Assembly (NCBI RefSeq): GCF_019429535.1
Contig: NZ_JAHXZM010000008.1
Span: 1 to 64,000, forward strand
Length of the DNA: 64,000 bases
Reading direction: 5' to 3'
Origin: Sphingomonas citricola
GTDB lineage: Bacteria > Pseudomonadota > Alphaproteobacteria > Sphingomonadales > Sphingomonadaceae
The translations under genes and the position numbers were made by a program. Below, one piece after another: positions 45,334 to 53,850 of this stretch (the stretch's first letter is position 1; each line of letters starts with the position of its first letter). The notes beneath the pieces are model-generated. The model was not told the DNA's origin. It saw only the letters and a list, made by a program, of their open reading frames with translations, and made no database searches.

Positions 45334-46098
45334 ATGTGTATGACACGATTGTTCTTTCTCCACGCGCTCGGCGCGAGCGCGCGGTCGTGGGACGGCGTCG
45401 TCGCGCGGTTGAAGGCGGAAGCGGGCGACCGGCTCGACTGCGTCGCGCTCGACCTGCCGGGGTTCGGCGACGCGGCCGCGATGGGGCACAGAAGTATTGC
45501 CGAGACGCTCGACTGGTTCGCCGGCGAGGTATCGCGCCGCGGCCCTGCGCCGTGGATCGTCGTCGGTCACAGCATGGGCGGCAAGATCGCGACGCTGACC
45601 GCGGCACGCGACCCCGAGGGGCTGATCGGCGTCGTGCTCGTCGCCGCGTCGCCGCCCGCGCCCGAGCCGATGGAGGAGGAGCGCCGCGCCGAGATGCTCG
45701 GCTGGTTCGAGCATGGTGTCGCGAGTGAGGGACAGGCCGAGAAATTCGTCTCCGCCAACACCGCGCATCCGCTGCCGGCTCCGCTCGCCGCGCAGGCGAT
45801 CGCCGACGTGCGTCGCAGCGCCCCCGCGGCGTGGCGCGGCTGGCTGGATGAGGGCGCGCGCGAGGATTGGGCGAAGCGGGCAGGGGTGATCGATCTCCCG
45901 GCGCTGATCGTCGCGGGCGCCGAGGACGGCGACCTGGGCGAGGATGCGCAGCGGCGACTGAACTCCCCGCATTACGTGCACGCCCGCGTCGAGCTGGTCG
46001 CCGATGCCGCGCACCTCATTCCCTACGAACAGCCGCACGCACTCGCGGCGCTAATTGCGGGCCACGTCGAACACACGACATTCAAAGGAGAGCGTTGA
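45334..46098 (+). CDS. Alpha/beta hydrolase
   Basis: A 254-residue hydrolase with the nucleophile elbow GHSMGGK (Ser), an early strand FFLHALGASARSWDGV, the acid in VAGAEDGDLG, and a probable His in ADAAHLIPYEQP. A second ATG at 45340 is an alternative start. Its stop overlaps the ATG of the following SDR gene, and the pair likely shares a transcript. A lactone or ester substrate in a sugar-acid or aromatic pathway is a guess. Confidence 0.85.
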   Translation: MCMTRLFFLHALGASARSWDGVVARLKAEAGDRLDCVALDLPGFGDAAAMGHRSIAETLDWFAGEVSRRGPAPWIVVGHSMGGKIATLTAARDPEGLIGVVLVAASPPAPEPMEEERRAEMLGWFEHGVASEGQAEKFVSANTAHPLPAPLAAQAIADVRRSAPAAWRGWLDEGAREDWAKRAGVIDLPALIVAGAEDGDLGEDAQRRLNSPHYVHARVELVADAAHLIPYEQPHALAALIAGHVEHTTFKGER

Positions 46099-46901
46099 TG
46101 GATCTAGGTATCAAGGGCCGTATCGCGCTGGTCAGCGGCGCCGATTCCGGCATGGGTAAGGAAACCGCGCGGCTGCTGCTCGAGGCGGGTTGCCGCGTCG
46201 CGATCACCGACAAGGGCGACAATACGATCGGCGAGGCGGTGAAGGAGCTGTCGTCGCTCGGCGAGGTGATCGCGGTCGCGGCCGACGTGCAGAAGCCCGA
46301 CGAGGTCAAGAAACTGTGGGGCCAAGTGCGCGAGAAGCTCGGCGACCCCGACATCTACGTCAACGCGGCGGGTGTCACCGGCGCGACGGGTGATTTCCTC
46401 GAGGTCGACGATGCCGGCTGGCAGGAAACGCTCGACATCAACCTGATGGGCGCGGTGCGGATGTGCCGCGAGGCGATCCCCGCGATGCGCTCCAGGGGTT
46501 GGGGCCGGATCGTGCTGTTCGCCTCCGAGGACGCGGTGCAGCCCTATGTCGACGAGCTCGCCTATTGCGCGTCGAAGGCGGGAATCCTGAGCCTGGCGAA
46601 GGGGTTGTCGAAGGCGTACGGCTGCGACAACGTGCTGGTCAACACCGTGTCGCCCGCGTTTATCGCGACGCCGATGACCGACAAGATGATGGAAAAGCGC
46701 GCCGAGGAAAACGGCACCAGCTTCGACGAGGCGATCGACAGCTTCCTGAAGGAAGAACGCCCCGGCATGGTGCTCGGCCGCCGCGGCCGCCCCGAGGAGG
46801 TCGCCTCGGTCGCCGCGTTCCTCTGCTCCGAACGCGCGAGCTTCATCACCGGCGCGGGCGTGCGCGTCGATGCGGGGTCGGTGTTCACGATTCCGGCGTG
46901 A
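46098..46901 (+). CDS. Short-chain dehydrogenase/reductase
   Basis: A 267-residue classical SDR: cofactor loop GADSGMGKE, NAAGVTG, catalytic Ser in FASEDA and Tyr-Lys in YCASK, with C-terminal FITGAGVRVDAGS. An acidic residue after the second strand (ITDKG) suggests NAD preference. AGGAGA lies before the ATG, which overlaps the hydrolase stop. The substrate is unknown. Confidence 0.9.
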   Translation: MDLGIKGRIALVSGADSGMGKETARLLLEAGCRVAITDKGDNTIGEAVKELSSLGEVIAVAADVQKPDEVKKLWGQVREKLGDPDIYVNAAGVTGATGDFLEVDDAGWQETLDINLMGAVRMCREAIPAMRSRGWGRIVLFASEDAVQPYVDELAYCASKAGILSLAKGLSKAYGCDNVLVNTVSPAFIATPMTDKMMEKRAEENGTSFDEAIDSFLKEERPGMVLGRRGRPEEVASVAAFLCSERASFITGAGVRVDAGSVFTIPA

Positions 46902-46925
46902 GCGGTGCTTCCACCGCAGCGTCGA

Positions 46926-48284
46926 TCAGAAGGCGTTGCGGTGGACTAGCACTTTGAACGTCGCAATCAGAATTTGGATGTCCCGCACGACGCTCCAGTC
47001 GTTGATATATTCAAGATCGGCATCAAGCCGATTGGTCAGATCCTCGGTCCGGTGCGTCGCGCCGCGAAAGCCGCGCACCTGAGCAAGTCCGGTCAGCCCA
47101 GGCTTGCAGGCGTGACGGTGATGATATCGAGGATCAACCTCCCAAAATAACTGGTCGCCGGCGAGCGACCCCAGCGCGTGCGGACGCGGGCCCACAAAGC
47201 TCATATCACCCCGCAGGATGTTGAACAGCTGCGGCAATTCGTCGATGCTGGTCGCGCGGATCAGCTTTCCAACACGGGTCACGCGCTTGTCGTTGCGCGA
47301 CGTCGACTGTGCGCCTGCGGTATCAGACAATTCAGCGCGCATGCTGCGGAACTTGAACATCGGGAACAACCGGTTACCGTAGCCGACGCGTGGTTGCACG
47401 AAAAAGGCAGAACCTGGGCTGTCGAGCTTCACCGCAATGAACACCGCCAACAGCAGCGGTGCGAGCACGATGATCGCGGGGATCACGATGGCGAGATCGA
47501 GAATGCGCTTCATCAAGCGCTCGCGGATAGGCAGCGCACCGGTTGAGACGAGCGCGGTGGCGATGCCGGCGAAATGCTTGTTGCCGATGACGCCGAACTG
47601 ATCGAGTTCAGGCACCAATAATTCGGTACGTACCGCACTACCCTTCATCGTCACGGCCCAAAACGCACGCCGCTCGGGCAGACAGGCAATGAATGCTTCG
47701 TCCACCCCCTTCAGCGCTTGCGCCAGCCGATCGAGGAAATACGGGTGCGGCGTTCCTGCCCCAGGATCGATCCGGTGCGCATCGAGCGTCGCTACGTTGC
47801 GCGGCAGGTCGATGGCCATGCCATCGAGCACCACCAGTCGCGACACCGCGCTCCCGCCGAGCGCGCGCTCGCCGATGCTGCCAAGAAGGGTACGGAACAG
47901 GATCAGCAGCGTGCCCGACAGCAGCAAGGAACCGCCTGCGAACAACCGCGGTACATAGGCGGCGCGATTGAGGCAGAAGGATACGAACACCGCCAGCAGT
48001 AATGCGCCCATCAGCGAGGCTAGGCTTGTCACGGTGCCGCGTAGCCACTGTTCGAGCGTCGAAGGCCGCAGATTGCGGATTTCCAGCAGCACGAACAACA
48101 CGATGGTTGCGACGAACAGTCCCAACGGCCGCGTGTCCTGCCACGTGTCCGGTTGCAGGTAGCGCGCCAACCAGAATCCCAGCGATACCGCTGCCGCGTC
48201 AACAAGCAGGATAGCGCTGTAAAGTCGCATCCGTATCTGACGCTTCAGCGAAACCCGCTGCCCCGTCACGGTGGTATCCAACAT
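46926..48284 (-). CDS. Undecaprenyl-phosphate glycosylphosphotransferase (priming enzyme)
   Basis: A protein of about 452 residues. Several N-terminal spans and a Rossmann-like middle precede the catalytic bacterial sugar transferase domain ([63 protein letters not shown]). This is the PssY/WcaJ type that transfers a hexose-1-phosphate to undecaprenyl phosphate, the first step of EPS synthesis. It supports the polysaccharide role of the genes at 1-15,170. GTG 48293 is another possible start. It is convergent with the SDR gene. Confidence 0.93.
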   Translation of the reverse strand: MLDTTVTGQRVSLKRQIRMRLYSAILLVDAAAVSLGFWLARYLQPDTWQDTRPLGLFVATIVLFVLLEIRNLRPSTLEQWLRGTVTSLASLMGALLLAVFVSFCLNRAAYVPRLFAGGSLLLSGTLLILFRTLLGSIGERALGGSAVSRLVVLDGMAIDLPRNVATLDAHRIDPGAGTPHPYFLDRLAQALKGVDEAFIACLPERRAFWAVTMKGSAVRTELLVPELDQFGVIGNKHFAGIATALVSTGALPIRERLMKRILDLAIVIPAIIVLAPLLLAVFIAVKLDSPGSAFFVQPRVGYGNRLFPMFKFRSMRAELSDTAGAQSTSRNDKRVTRVGKLIRATSIDELPQLFNILRGDMSFVGPRPHALGSLAGDQLFWEVDPRYHHRHACKPGLTGLAQVRGFRGATHRTEDLTNRLDADLEYINDWSVVRDIQILIATFKVLVHRNAF

Positions 48285-48591
48285 GCTACACACTTACTGC
48301 TACGAGTGCGCGAACTAACCAATTACCGCATCGAACGGTAGTGGCAAAAAGAGCACATATGGCGGGTGGAGCCGAAAAATACTGCTATCGCCGAAGGTAT
48401 TTTTGTACCCATTGTTCATTGATCTAGCTTCTTAACCGGAGGTGTCCCCTCCGTAGATCACCGTTCATGGCACATTACAAAGTTAGAGATTTGTCACATG
48501 ATGCCGTAGGCTTGAGGAGAGCGCGGGCACCGCTGACTCAATCGGGCTTGCTGTGCGGCAGTGGCAGTAATCAATGCGCGTAGCCGCAGCA
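48285..48591. other. A/T-richer spacer without a gene
   Basis: This 307-base spacer upstream of the priming transferase has lower GC than its surroundings and no protein-like frame. It likely holds the promoter region of that gene; I see no clear box. Confidence 0.5.
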
Positions 48592-49044
48592 TCAGGCGAA
48601 CAGGTCGCCCAGCGCGCGCGTGCGGAACGCGTTCAGCCAGCGGCGCCGCCGGTGTTCGCGCGCGTCGTGGCGCATGTGGCAGCGCTGGCACAAGGCGGCG
48701 AGATTGCGCGGGCGGTTGTCGCCCGGATCATGGTTCAGATGCGCGCTTGCCAGCACCACGCGGGTGACGCGCAACGTGGGCGGCGCGCCAATCCCTGCGA
48801 ACCCCGGTGAACGGCGGGCAAGTTCTGTCGGTGCGGCGAGCCCTCGCACCGCGCGACCGCGCCCGTCGCGCCAGCGTGCGCTATCTTCGTCCCACCACGA
48901 TCCCTCGCCCATGTGGAGCACGTCGCGTCCGTGCGGTCGCCGACAATGCTCGCACCGCCCGCCCGCGCGCGTGAAGCGGATGAACGCGGACAGCTCGCGC
49001 CAGTCGATCGGGTACAACCAGCGATGCTCACGCGCGATAGGCAT
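48592..49044 (-). CDS. HNH endonuclease
   Basis: A 150-residue protein with two CxxC knuckles (CEHC near residue 32, CQRCH near residue 118) and the HNH core ASAHLNHDPGDNRPRNLAALC. Such small Arg-rich HNH proteins are frequent in alphaproteobacterial accessory DNA. No terminase or intein partner is adjacent, so its role is open. Confidence 0.85.
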   Translation of the reverse strand: MPIAREHRWLYPIDWRELSAFIRFTRAGGRCEHCRRPHGRDVLHMGEGSWWDEDSARWRDGRGRAVRGLAAPTELARRSPGFAGIGAPPTLRVTRVVLASAHLNHDPGDNRPRNLAALCQRCHMRHDAREHRRRRWLNAFRTRALGDLFA

Positions 49045-49253
49045 GACGATTCTATGAGTCGGTGCGCAGGCGAACGAAAGCAGAAAATCGATTGATTCAG
49101 ATAATCAATCAGTGGGTGAAGGTGCTGATTATTCAGCTAGATGTTCCAACGGGAATATAGCTGAACGTGTATCGATGCCGGTGATCGTGATAAGGTGCCG
49201 ATCGGCCAAATAGGCCCATGTTATTGTGAGGTAGGATTACGGTAAGGATAGTT

Positions 49254-49415
49254 ATGAGCGAAACTTATTTGGGCACGTTGGGCGGACAGGTGTCTTCCGT
49301 AGAGGCGGTAGCTACGAGTGTGCGTCGTCAGCTTCGCGTCAGAAATATCTTGCTTGCGATCGTTACATTCGAGGTGGTTGCGGTTTTCGGGATCCAACTC
49401 TGTACGGCTCTATAA
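49254..49415 (+). CDS. Small membrane protein (53 residues)
   Basis: A short frame starting MSETYLGTLGGQVSS with GTAAGGATAG placed before the ATG. A basic stretch SVRRQLRVRN is followed by one hydrophobic span (ILLAIVTFEVVAVFGI) and a short tail. The layout suggests a single-pass inner-membrane protein of unknown role. Confidence 0.5.
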   Translation: MSETYLGTLGGQVSSVEAVATSVRRQLRVRNILLAIVTFEVVAVFGIQLCTAL

Positions 49416-49725
49416 GTGAGTGAGTCTCCGCCCAACGGACACGTAAAACAGAAAATACGATAGCCACTCCGTCCGCCTGCCTGACAAGCGACAGCGGCTT
49501 GTCTCCCTAACGCCCTTCTGCAACCATCAGGACGCGGTTCGGTAAATCCCGGCCGTGGGGCGTCGTAACCCCAACAATCGCTAGGTCCGGTCGAGCTATT
49601 CGGCCGGGCGGCTGTCACGCATGTCCAAGGCCTGGCCCAAAGGTGGCAGCGCCTTGTCCTAGCGCAGGGTTACGAACGCCCGGCTCTCCAGCCGGGTTTG
49701 CCTCCGATTTGAACAAGGAGGCATT
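49416..49725. other. Spacer with a small hairpin
   Basis: No convincing gene. CCCGGCT and AGCCGGG form a 7-bp hairpin at 49679-49696 followed by TTTG, about 30 bases before the next start codon. It may be a weak terminator or leader structure. Confidence 0.4.
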
Positions 49726-50100
49726 GTGACAACCGACCTGGGAAACAGAATGCGTGAGTTGCTCGCGGACCTACGTGAAGCCCGACAGCCGATACCGAAT
49801 TTGGCGGAGGTCGAGAATGAGCTGGTTCTTGCGATATTGAAGCGTGCCCTGAACCGGCCATCGAACATGACCAGATGTCAGGAGGCCTATGCCGACTGGC
49901 TGATCGAGGAAGCCGAGGAGTTTGCTGCCTTGGCAGCGACGGTAGTGCTGGAAGTTGGTGAAGGATTCACGAAACAGCAGCGCTCGTCGCTAGGCAAAAT
50001 TATCGTGACCCTGAGGAGCAGCCTGGAGCAGTTCGCCAACGATTTCCTTCTTGCCATAGGGGACAGGCAGGAAATCCGTAGGCGAATCGAAGCAGGCTAG
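49726..50100 (+). CDS. Hypothetical helical protein
   Basis: A 124-residue, acidic and largely helical protein (RMRELLADLREARQPIPNLAEVENELV, then EEAEEFAALAATVVLEVGEGF). It starts with GTG after AAGGAGG, a strong ribosome site. I recognise no family. It could be a small cytoplasmic regulator or a phage/plasmid accessory gene. Confidence 0.6.
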   Translation: MTTDLGNRMRELLADLREARQPIPNLAEVENELVLAILKRALNRPSNMTRCQEAYADWLIEEAEEFAALAATVVLEVGEGFTKQQRSSLGKIIVTLRSSLEQFANDFLLAIGDRQEIRRRIEAG

Positions 50101-50488
50101 GAGCTGTCCCGGTAGGTGCCAAAGACTGTGCGTCCGATCTGCGCCCACAGATACAGAAATGCATCATTCCCGCATCAAATCTGCGTCATAATCGCATCAT
50201 CAATGCACCGATGCCGCTGAGCTGCGCTCATCGGAATAGTTCGAACCCCCTTAAAGCTCGCACAGTCTCTTCCCAGCCTGTCTGCACTTTATTTTCGACC
50301 CTTAGGACCAAGATTTAGGTCGTACACCATACGCACCTTCCGGTGCTGCTAAGCAATTGACCAGAATAGACTTTCTAAAACGGCCAAGCTCAACAGTGGT
50401 CCCTGTGGGGACCACACAATTTTATAGTGCGTTGTAAATACTAGGCTTTATGCGGTAATGTAGGGTCCACGCTGTAGTCGGAGGTGCA
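50101..50488. other. Low-GC spacer with a palindrome
   Basis: The region is lower in GC than its surroundings and has no protein-like frame. It contains the palindrome GTGGTCCC/GGGACCAC (50396-50415) with a 4-base spacer and an A/T-rich follow-up, about 75 bases before the next gene, suggestive of an operator. Confidence 0.45.
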
Positions 50489-50869
50489 ATGGCTCTGTCA
50501 GACCCGATCAAGGTTCGTCTAAGAGAGGGGCAAGCGCTGGTTTACGCTGCCGAGGCGGAGGGCAGGGGCGTTGGCGTGGCGACCGTTATTCGCGAGCGTT
50601 TGGAACGCGCCGATAAGGCTGACGAGGAGCTTGCCAGCATTCGAGCTTCATTGATCGAGCTCGGAGACGACGTCGAAAGACTGCGTCGTCTCGTGGCCGA
50701 TCAATCAGTTGAGGCGCCCGGCGGAGCACAACAAGAGGATCAGCCCAGCGCTGTGCAGCTTGAGATGCTACTGCTGTTGCGAGGGCTGGTGTCTCCGCAG
50801 ACCCTGCGGATGGTAACTGCGGAAGTTGAGCGGCAAGGTTTGGTTCCCTGGGGACGCGGCGTGCGCTGA
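50489..50869 (+). CDS. Hypothetical protein with MobC/RHH-like N-terminus
   Basis: A 126-residue protein: MALSDPIKVRLREGQALVYAAEAEGRGVGVATVIRERL resembles the DNA-binding start of small RHH/mobilisation accessory proteins. A coiled-coil segment (ELASIRASLIELGDDVERLRRLV) and a Leu-rich stretch follow. GGAGGTGC precedes the ATG. The similarity is an impression from pattern only. No relaxase is nearby. Confidence 0.55.
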   Translation: MALSDPIKVRLREGQALVYAAEAEGRGVGVATVIRERLERADKADEELASIRASLIELGDDVERLRRLVADQSVEAPGGAQQEDQPSAVQLEMLLLLRGLVSPQTLRMVTAEVERQGLVPWGRGVR

Positions 50870-51045
50870 TCGTCTCGTTACTGGTTCTGGCCGTAACGAT
50901 GCCAAGCCTGCGACAGATGGGGTGGAACCAACCATAATTTCGGTCGTCCCCACCGCTTGTGCACTAAACTCACTTCAGGCCATTCCGAAACAAACTGACA
51001 CAAGCCGGTCGGGCGCGCGTTGATGCGGCTGAAGAGGTGACATTG

Positions 51046-52239
51046 ATGCCCATGCCGAGCCGTTCCGACCGACACGTAATCCTTGAACACAATCGTACCC
51101 GCAAGATGGCCCGTTCCGCACACGCCTATGTCCGCGGCAACACGGCAAAATTCTATGAATGGCTGGACGAATCCCCCGCCGCATCACGGGTGCCGGAGGG
51201 GCCGGCGATCTGGATCTGCGGCGATGCGCATCTCGGCAATCTCGGGCCGCTCGCAGCAGGAGACGGCCGCGTCGAGATCCAGATCCGCGACCTAGACCAG
51301 GCGGTGATCGGCAACCCAGCGCACGACCTGATCCGGCTCGGCCTCTCGCTCGCGACCGCGGCGCGCGGCTCCGATCTGCCCGGCGTCACGACCGCGCGAA
51401 TGATCGAGGAGATGGTCGAGGGCTATGCCGCGGCGATCGCCGATCCGGTCAACGGTGATGCCGGGGTCGAGCCCGAGGTAGTGCGCAGCGTCAAGCGGAA
51501 AGCAATCAACCGCCGCTGGAAGCATCTGGCGAAGGAGCGGCTGGCGGCGGTCGAGCCTGCGCTGCCGCTCGGCAAGAAATTCTGGGCGATCGACGCCGGG
51601 GAGCGCGACGCGCTGGAACGCGTGTTCGCCGATCCGGCGGTGTGTGACCTGATCCTGTCGCTCGACCGCAAGAACAAGCGTCGGCGCGTCCGCTTCGTCG
51701 ACGCGGCCTATTGGATGAAGGGGTGCAGCTCGCTCGGGCTGTTGCGCTACGCGGTGATCGTCGCGCTCGACAACACTAGGCGCCGTTCGGACTATGCGCT
51801 GATCGACCTGAAGGAAGCGGTCGAGCCGATCGCGCCAGTCGATGATCGCGCGGCGATGCCCGCGGACCATGCCGAGCGCGTCGTCGCCGCAGCGCGCGCG
51901 ATGTCGCCGCATCTCGGCACGCGCATGCTGCCGGTACGGATGCAGGACCGCTCGCTGTTCATTCGCGAACTCGCGCCGCAGGACCTGAAGCTCGAGGTCG
52001 ATCAGTTCAACCACCGCGAGGCGATCAAGGCGGCGCGTTACCTCGCCTTCGTGATCGGCAAGGCGCACGGGCGGCAGTTGAATGCCGACGCGCGCGCGGA
52101 CTGGCTCAGCGAGCTGGAGGCGGATCGGCGCGGGCGGATCGATGCGCCGTCGTGGCTGTGGGAAAGCGTGGTGTCGCTCGCGGGCGCGCACGAGGCAGGC
52201 TACCTCGAACATTGCCGCCGCTACGCGCTCGCCGCGTGA
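51046..52239 (+). CDS. DUF2252 family protein
   Basis: A 397-residue protein with the DUF2252 pattern: KMARSAHAYVRGNTAKFYEW, then WICGDAHLGNLG, then IRDLDQAVIGNPAHDLIRL. The GDAHLGN and DLDQ segments resemble aminoglycoside-phosphotransferase/kinase-like cores. The family's function is not established. ATG 51046 (AGAGGTG upstream) is preferred to GTG 51037. Confidence 0.88.
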   Translation: MPMPSRSDRHVILEHNRTRKMARSAHAYVRGNTAKFYEWLDESPAASRVPEGPAIWICGDAHLGNLGPLAAGDGRVEIQIRDLDQAVIGNPAHDLIRLGLSLATAARGSDLPGVTTARMIEEMVEGYAAAIADPVNGDAGVEPEVVRSVKRKAINRRWKHLAKERLAAVEPALPLGKKFWAIDAGERDALERVFADPAVCDLILSLDRKNKRRRVRFVDAAYWMKGCSSLGLLRYAVIVALDNTRRRSDYALIDLKEAVEPIAPVDDRAAMPADHAERVVAAARAMSPHLGTRMLPVRMQDRSLFIRELAPQDLKLEVDQFNHREAIKAARYLAFVIGKAHGRQLNADARADWLSELEADRRGRIDAPSWLWESVVSLAGAHEAGYLEHCRRYALAA

Positions 52240-52257
52240 AGGCGTGGGCGCGCGCGG

Positions 52258-53484
52258 CTAGAGGTATTTGAGCCAGGCGATGTCGCGCCGGCGCGCCTTC
52301 AGTCGCGCGAACCACGCGGTCGGCAGGTAGAGCGGCACGATCAGCAGGGCGTACCACGCGAGCACCCAGCGATAGTCGTCGACGCCGAAGGTGGTGCCGT
52401 GCGTCGCGCCCAGAAACGCGAACGCCGAATGGTAGAGCAGCCGCAGCACGGTGAGGTGGAACAGGTAGAAGAACATCGGTGCTCCCCCGAAGATCGCCAA
52501 TGCGGCGGTCAGCCTGCCGTCGAGCCGCTCGAATGCCGCGAGCAGTAGTGTGCCGCAGCCGAGCGTCAGCAGCAGGAACAGCAGCGACGGGGGGTATTTG
52601 GTCAGCGCGAAGAAGCTCATCGCGGTACGCATCGCGCTGCCCGGCACGACGAACCACGGCGCATCGCCGTAGCCGTTCGCCAGCCGCAGCAGCACGAACG
52701 CCGCCAGCATCGCGCACCCGCTCGCCACCAGACGCCGCACCCGCACGCGCGACGGCATCTGTGTGAGGAACCACGGACCAATCCCCCAGCCGAGCAGGAT
52801 CACGCCGATCCAGGCAAGCACCGGGTAGCTCGTCTTGGCGACTAGACCGAAAGGCAAGGCGATCACGTCGCGCTGGTGGAGCAACGCCCAAGGCACGAAG
52901 AGTGCGTCGCCGCTGCGCAGGTGTACCGCGTCGAGCAAATTATGCCCGCCGACGATCACCAGCCCCGCCGCCAAGAGTACCCGCCGCGGCAGCGCGATCA
53001 CCGCGGCGAGCACGATCATGCAGACGCCGATGCACCAGATGACCTGCAGCCACAGCGTCGGCGACGCGATGCCCCAATAGAGTTCGGAGAGGTAGAACAC
53101 CTCCAGCGCCATCAGCACCAGCCCGCGTTTTACCAGAAAGACGCGCGTTTGTGCGAGCGTGTGGCGCGTGCTGAACAGGAACGCGGACACGCCGGTCAGG
53201 ACGATGAACACCGGCGCGCACAGGCTGGCGGCGAGCCGCGCGAGATAGAGCGTGGGCAGTGCGACGCGCGCGTCGATCGGATCGGGCATGGGGACGTGGA
53301 GGAACCAGGTCTCACGCAGATGGTCGAGCAGCATCAGCAGCATGACCAGCCCGCGCAGCGCGTCGATGCTGCGCAGTCGCGCGCGCGATACCGGCGATGA
53401 CTGGGGCACCGGCTGGGACGACGAACGGGGTGCGGAAGAACCTGCAATCACCGAAGTCGCCGGCAGCGTGGCGGTCGTCACCAT
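52258..53484 (-). CDS. HGSNAT/YeiB-like membrane acyltransferase (DUF1624-type)
   Basis: A 408-residue multipass protein with the family signature RSIDALRGLVMLLMLLDH near the start (Arg, Asp, and Asp-His), followed by about ten spans. Relatives are annotated as heparan-alpha-glucosaminide N-acetyltransferase-like or DUF1624 proteins. They may acetylate sugars at the inner membrane. AGGAGGATCC precedes ATG 53484. It is convergent with the DUF2252 gene. Confidence 0.82.
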   Translation of the reverse strand: MVTTATLPATSVIAGSSAPRSSSQPVPQSSPVSRARLRSIDALRGLVMLLMLLDHLRETWFLHVPMPDPIDARVALPTLYLARLAASLCAPVFIVLTGVSAFLFSTRHTLAQTRVFLVKRGLVLMALEVFYLSELYWGIASPTLWLQVIWCIGVCMIVLAAVIALPRRVLLAAGLVIVGGHNLLDAVHLRSGDALFVPWALLHQRDVIALPFGLVAKTSYPVLAWIGVILLGWGIGPWFLTQMPSRVRVRRLVASGCAMLAAFVLLRLANGYGDAPWFVVPGSAMRTAMSFFALTKYPPSLLFLLLTLGCGTLLLAAFERLDGRLTAALAIFGGAPMFFYLFHLTVLRLLYHSAFAFLGATHGTTFGVDDYRWVLAWYALLIVPLYLPTAWFARLKARRRDIAWLKYL

Positions 53485-53850
53485 TGGATCCTCCTCGGCT
53501 GTGTTCGCGCGTCCCGCAGGACACGCGTTGCGGGGGCGGGCGCGACACCCGCCGCTTCGCTGGTCGGTGGCGAACCCTACTGGCGATCGCCCGACGCCCT
53601 GTTGACCTCCACCCGGCAACAACGCAAGAGATTATGATACAACATATCTATTCTGATTAGGGCGACGGTCATCACACGCATTCGTACATCGCGGCATGTT
53701 TCGCGCCGTGGTCCTGCCTATCGCATCCCTGCGCAGCGCCGCACGACCACGTCGCGACCGCTGCTGATCGTCGCCGCGCTGGCATCGGGCACGATCGCGA
53801 TTCCCACCGCGGCGCAGGTCGAGGAAGACGCAAGCCGTGAAGAGATCGTC

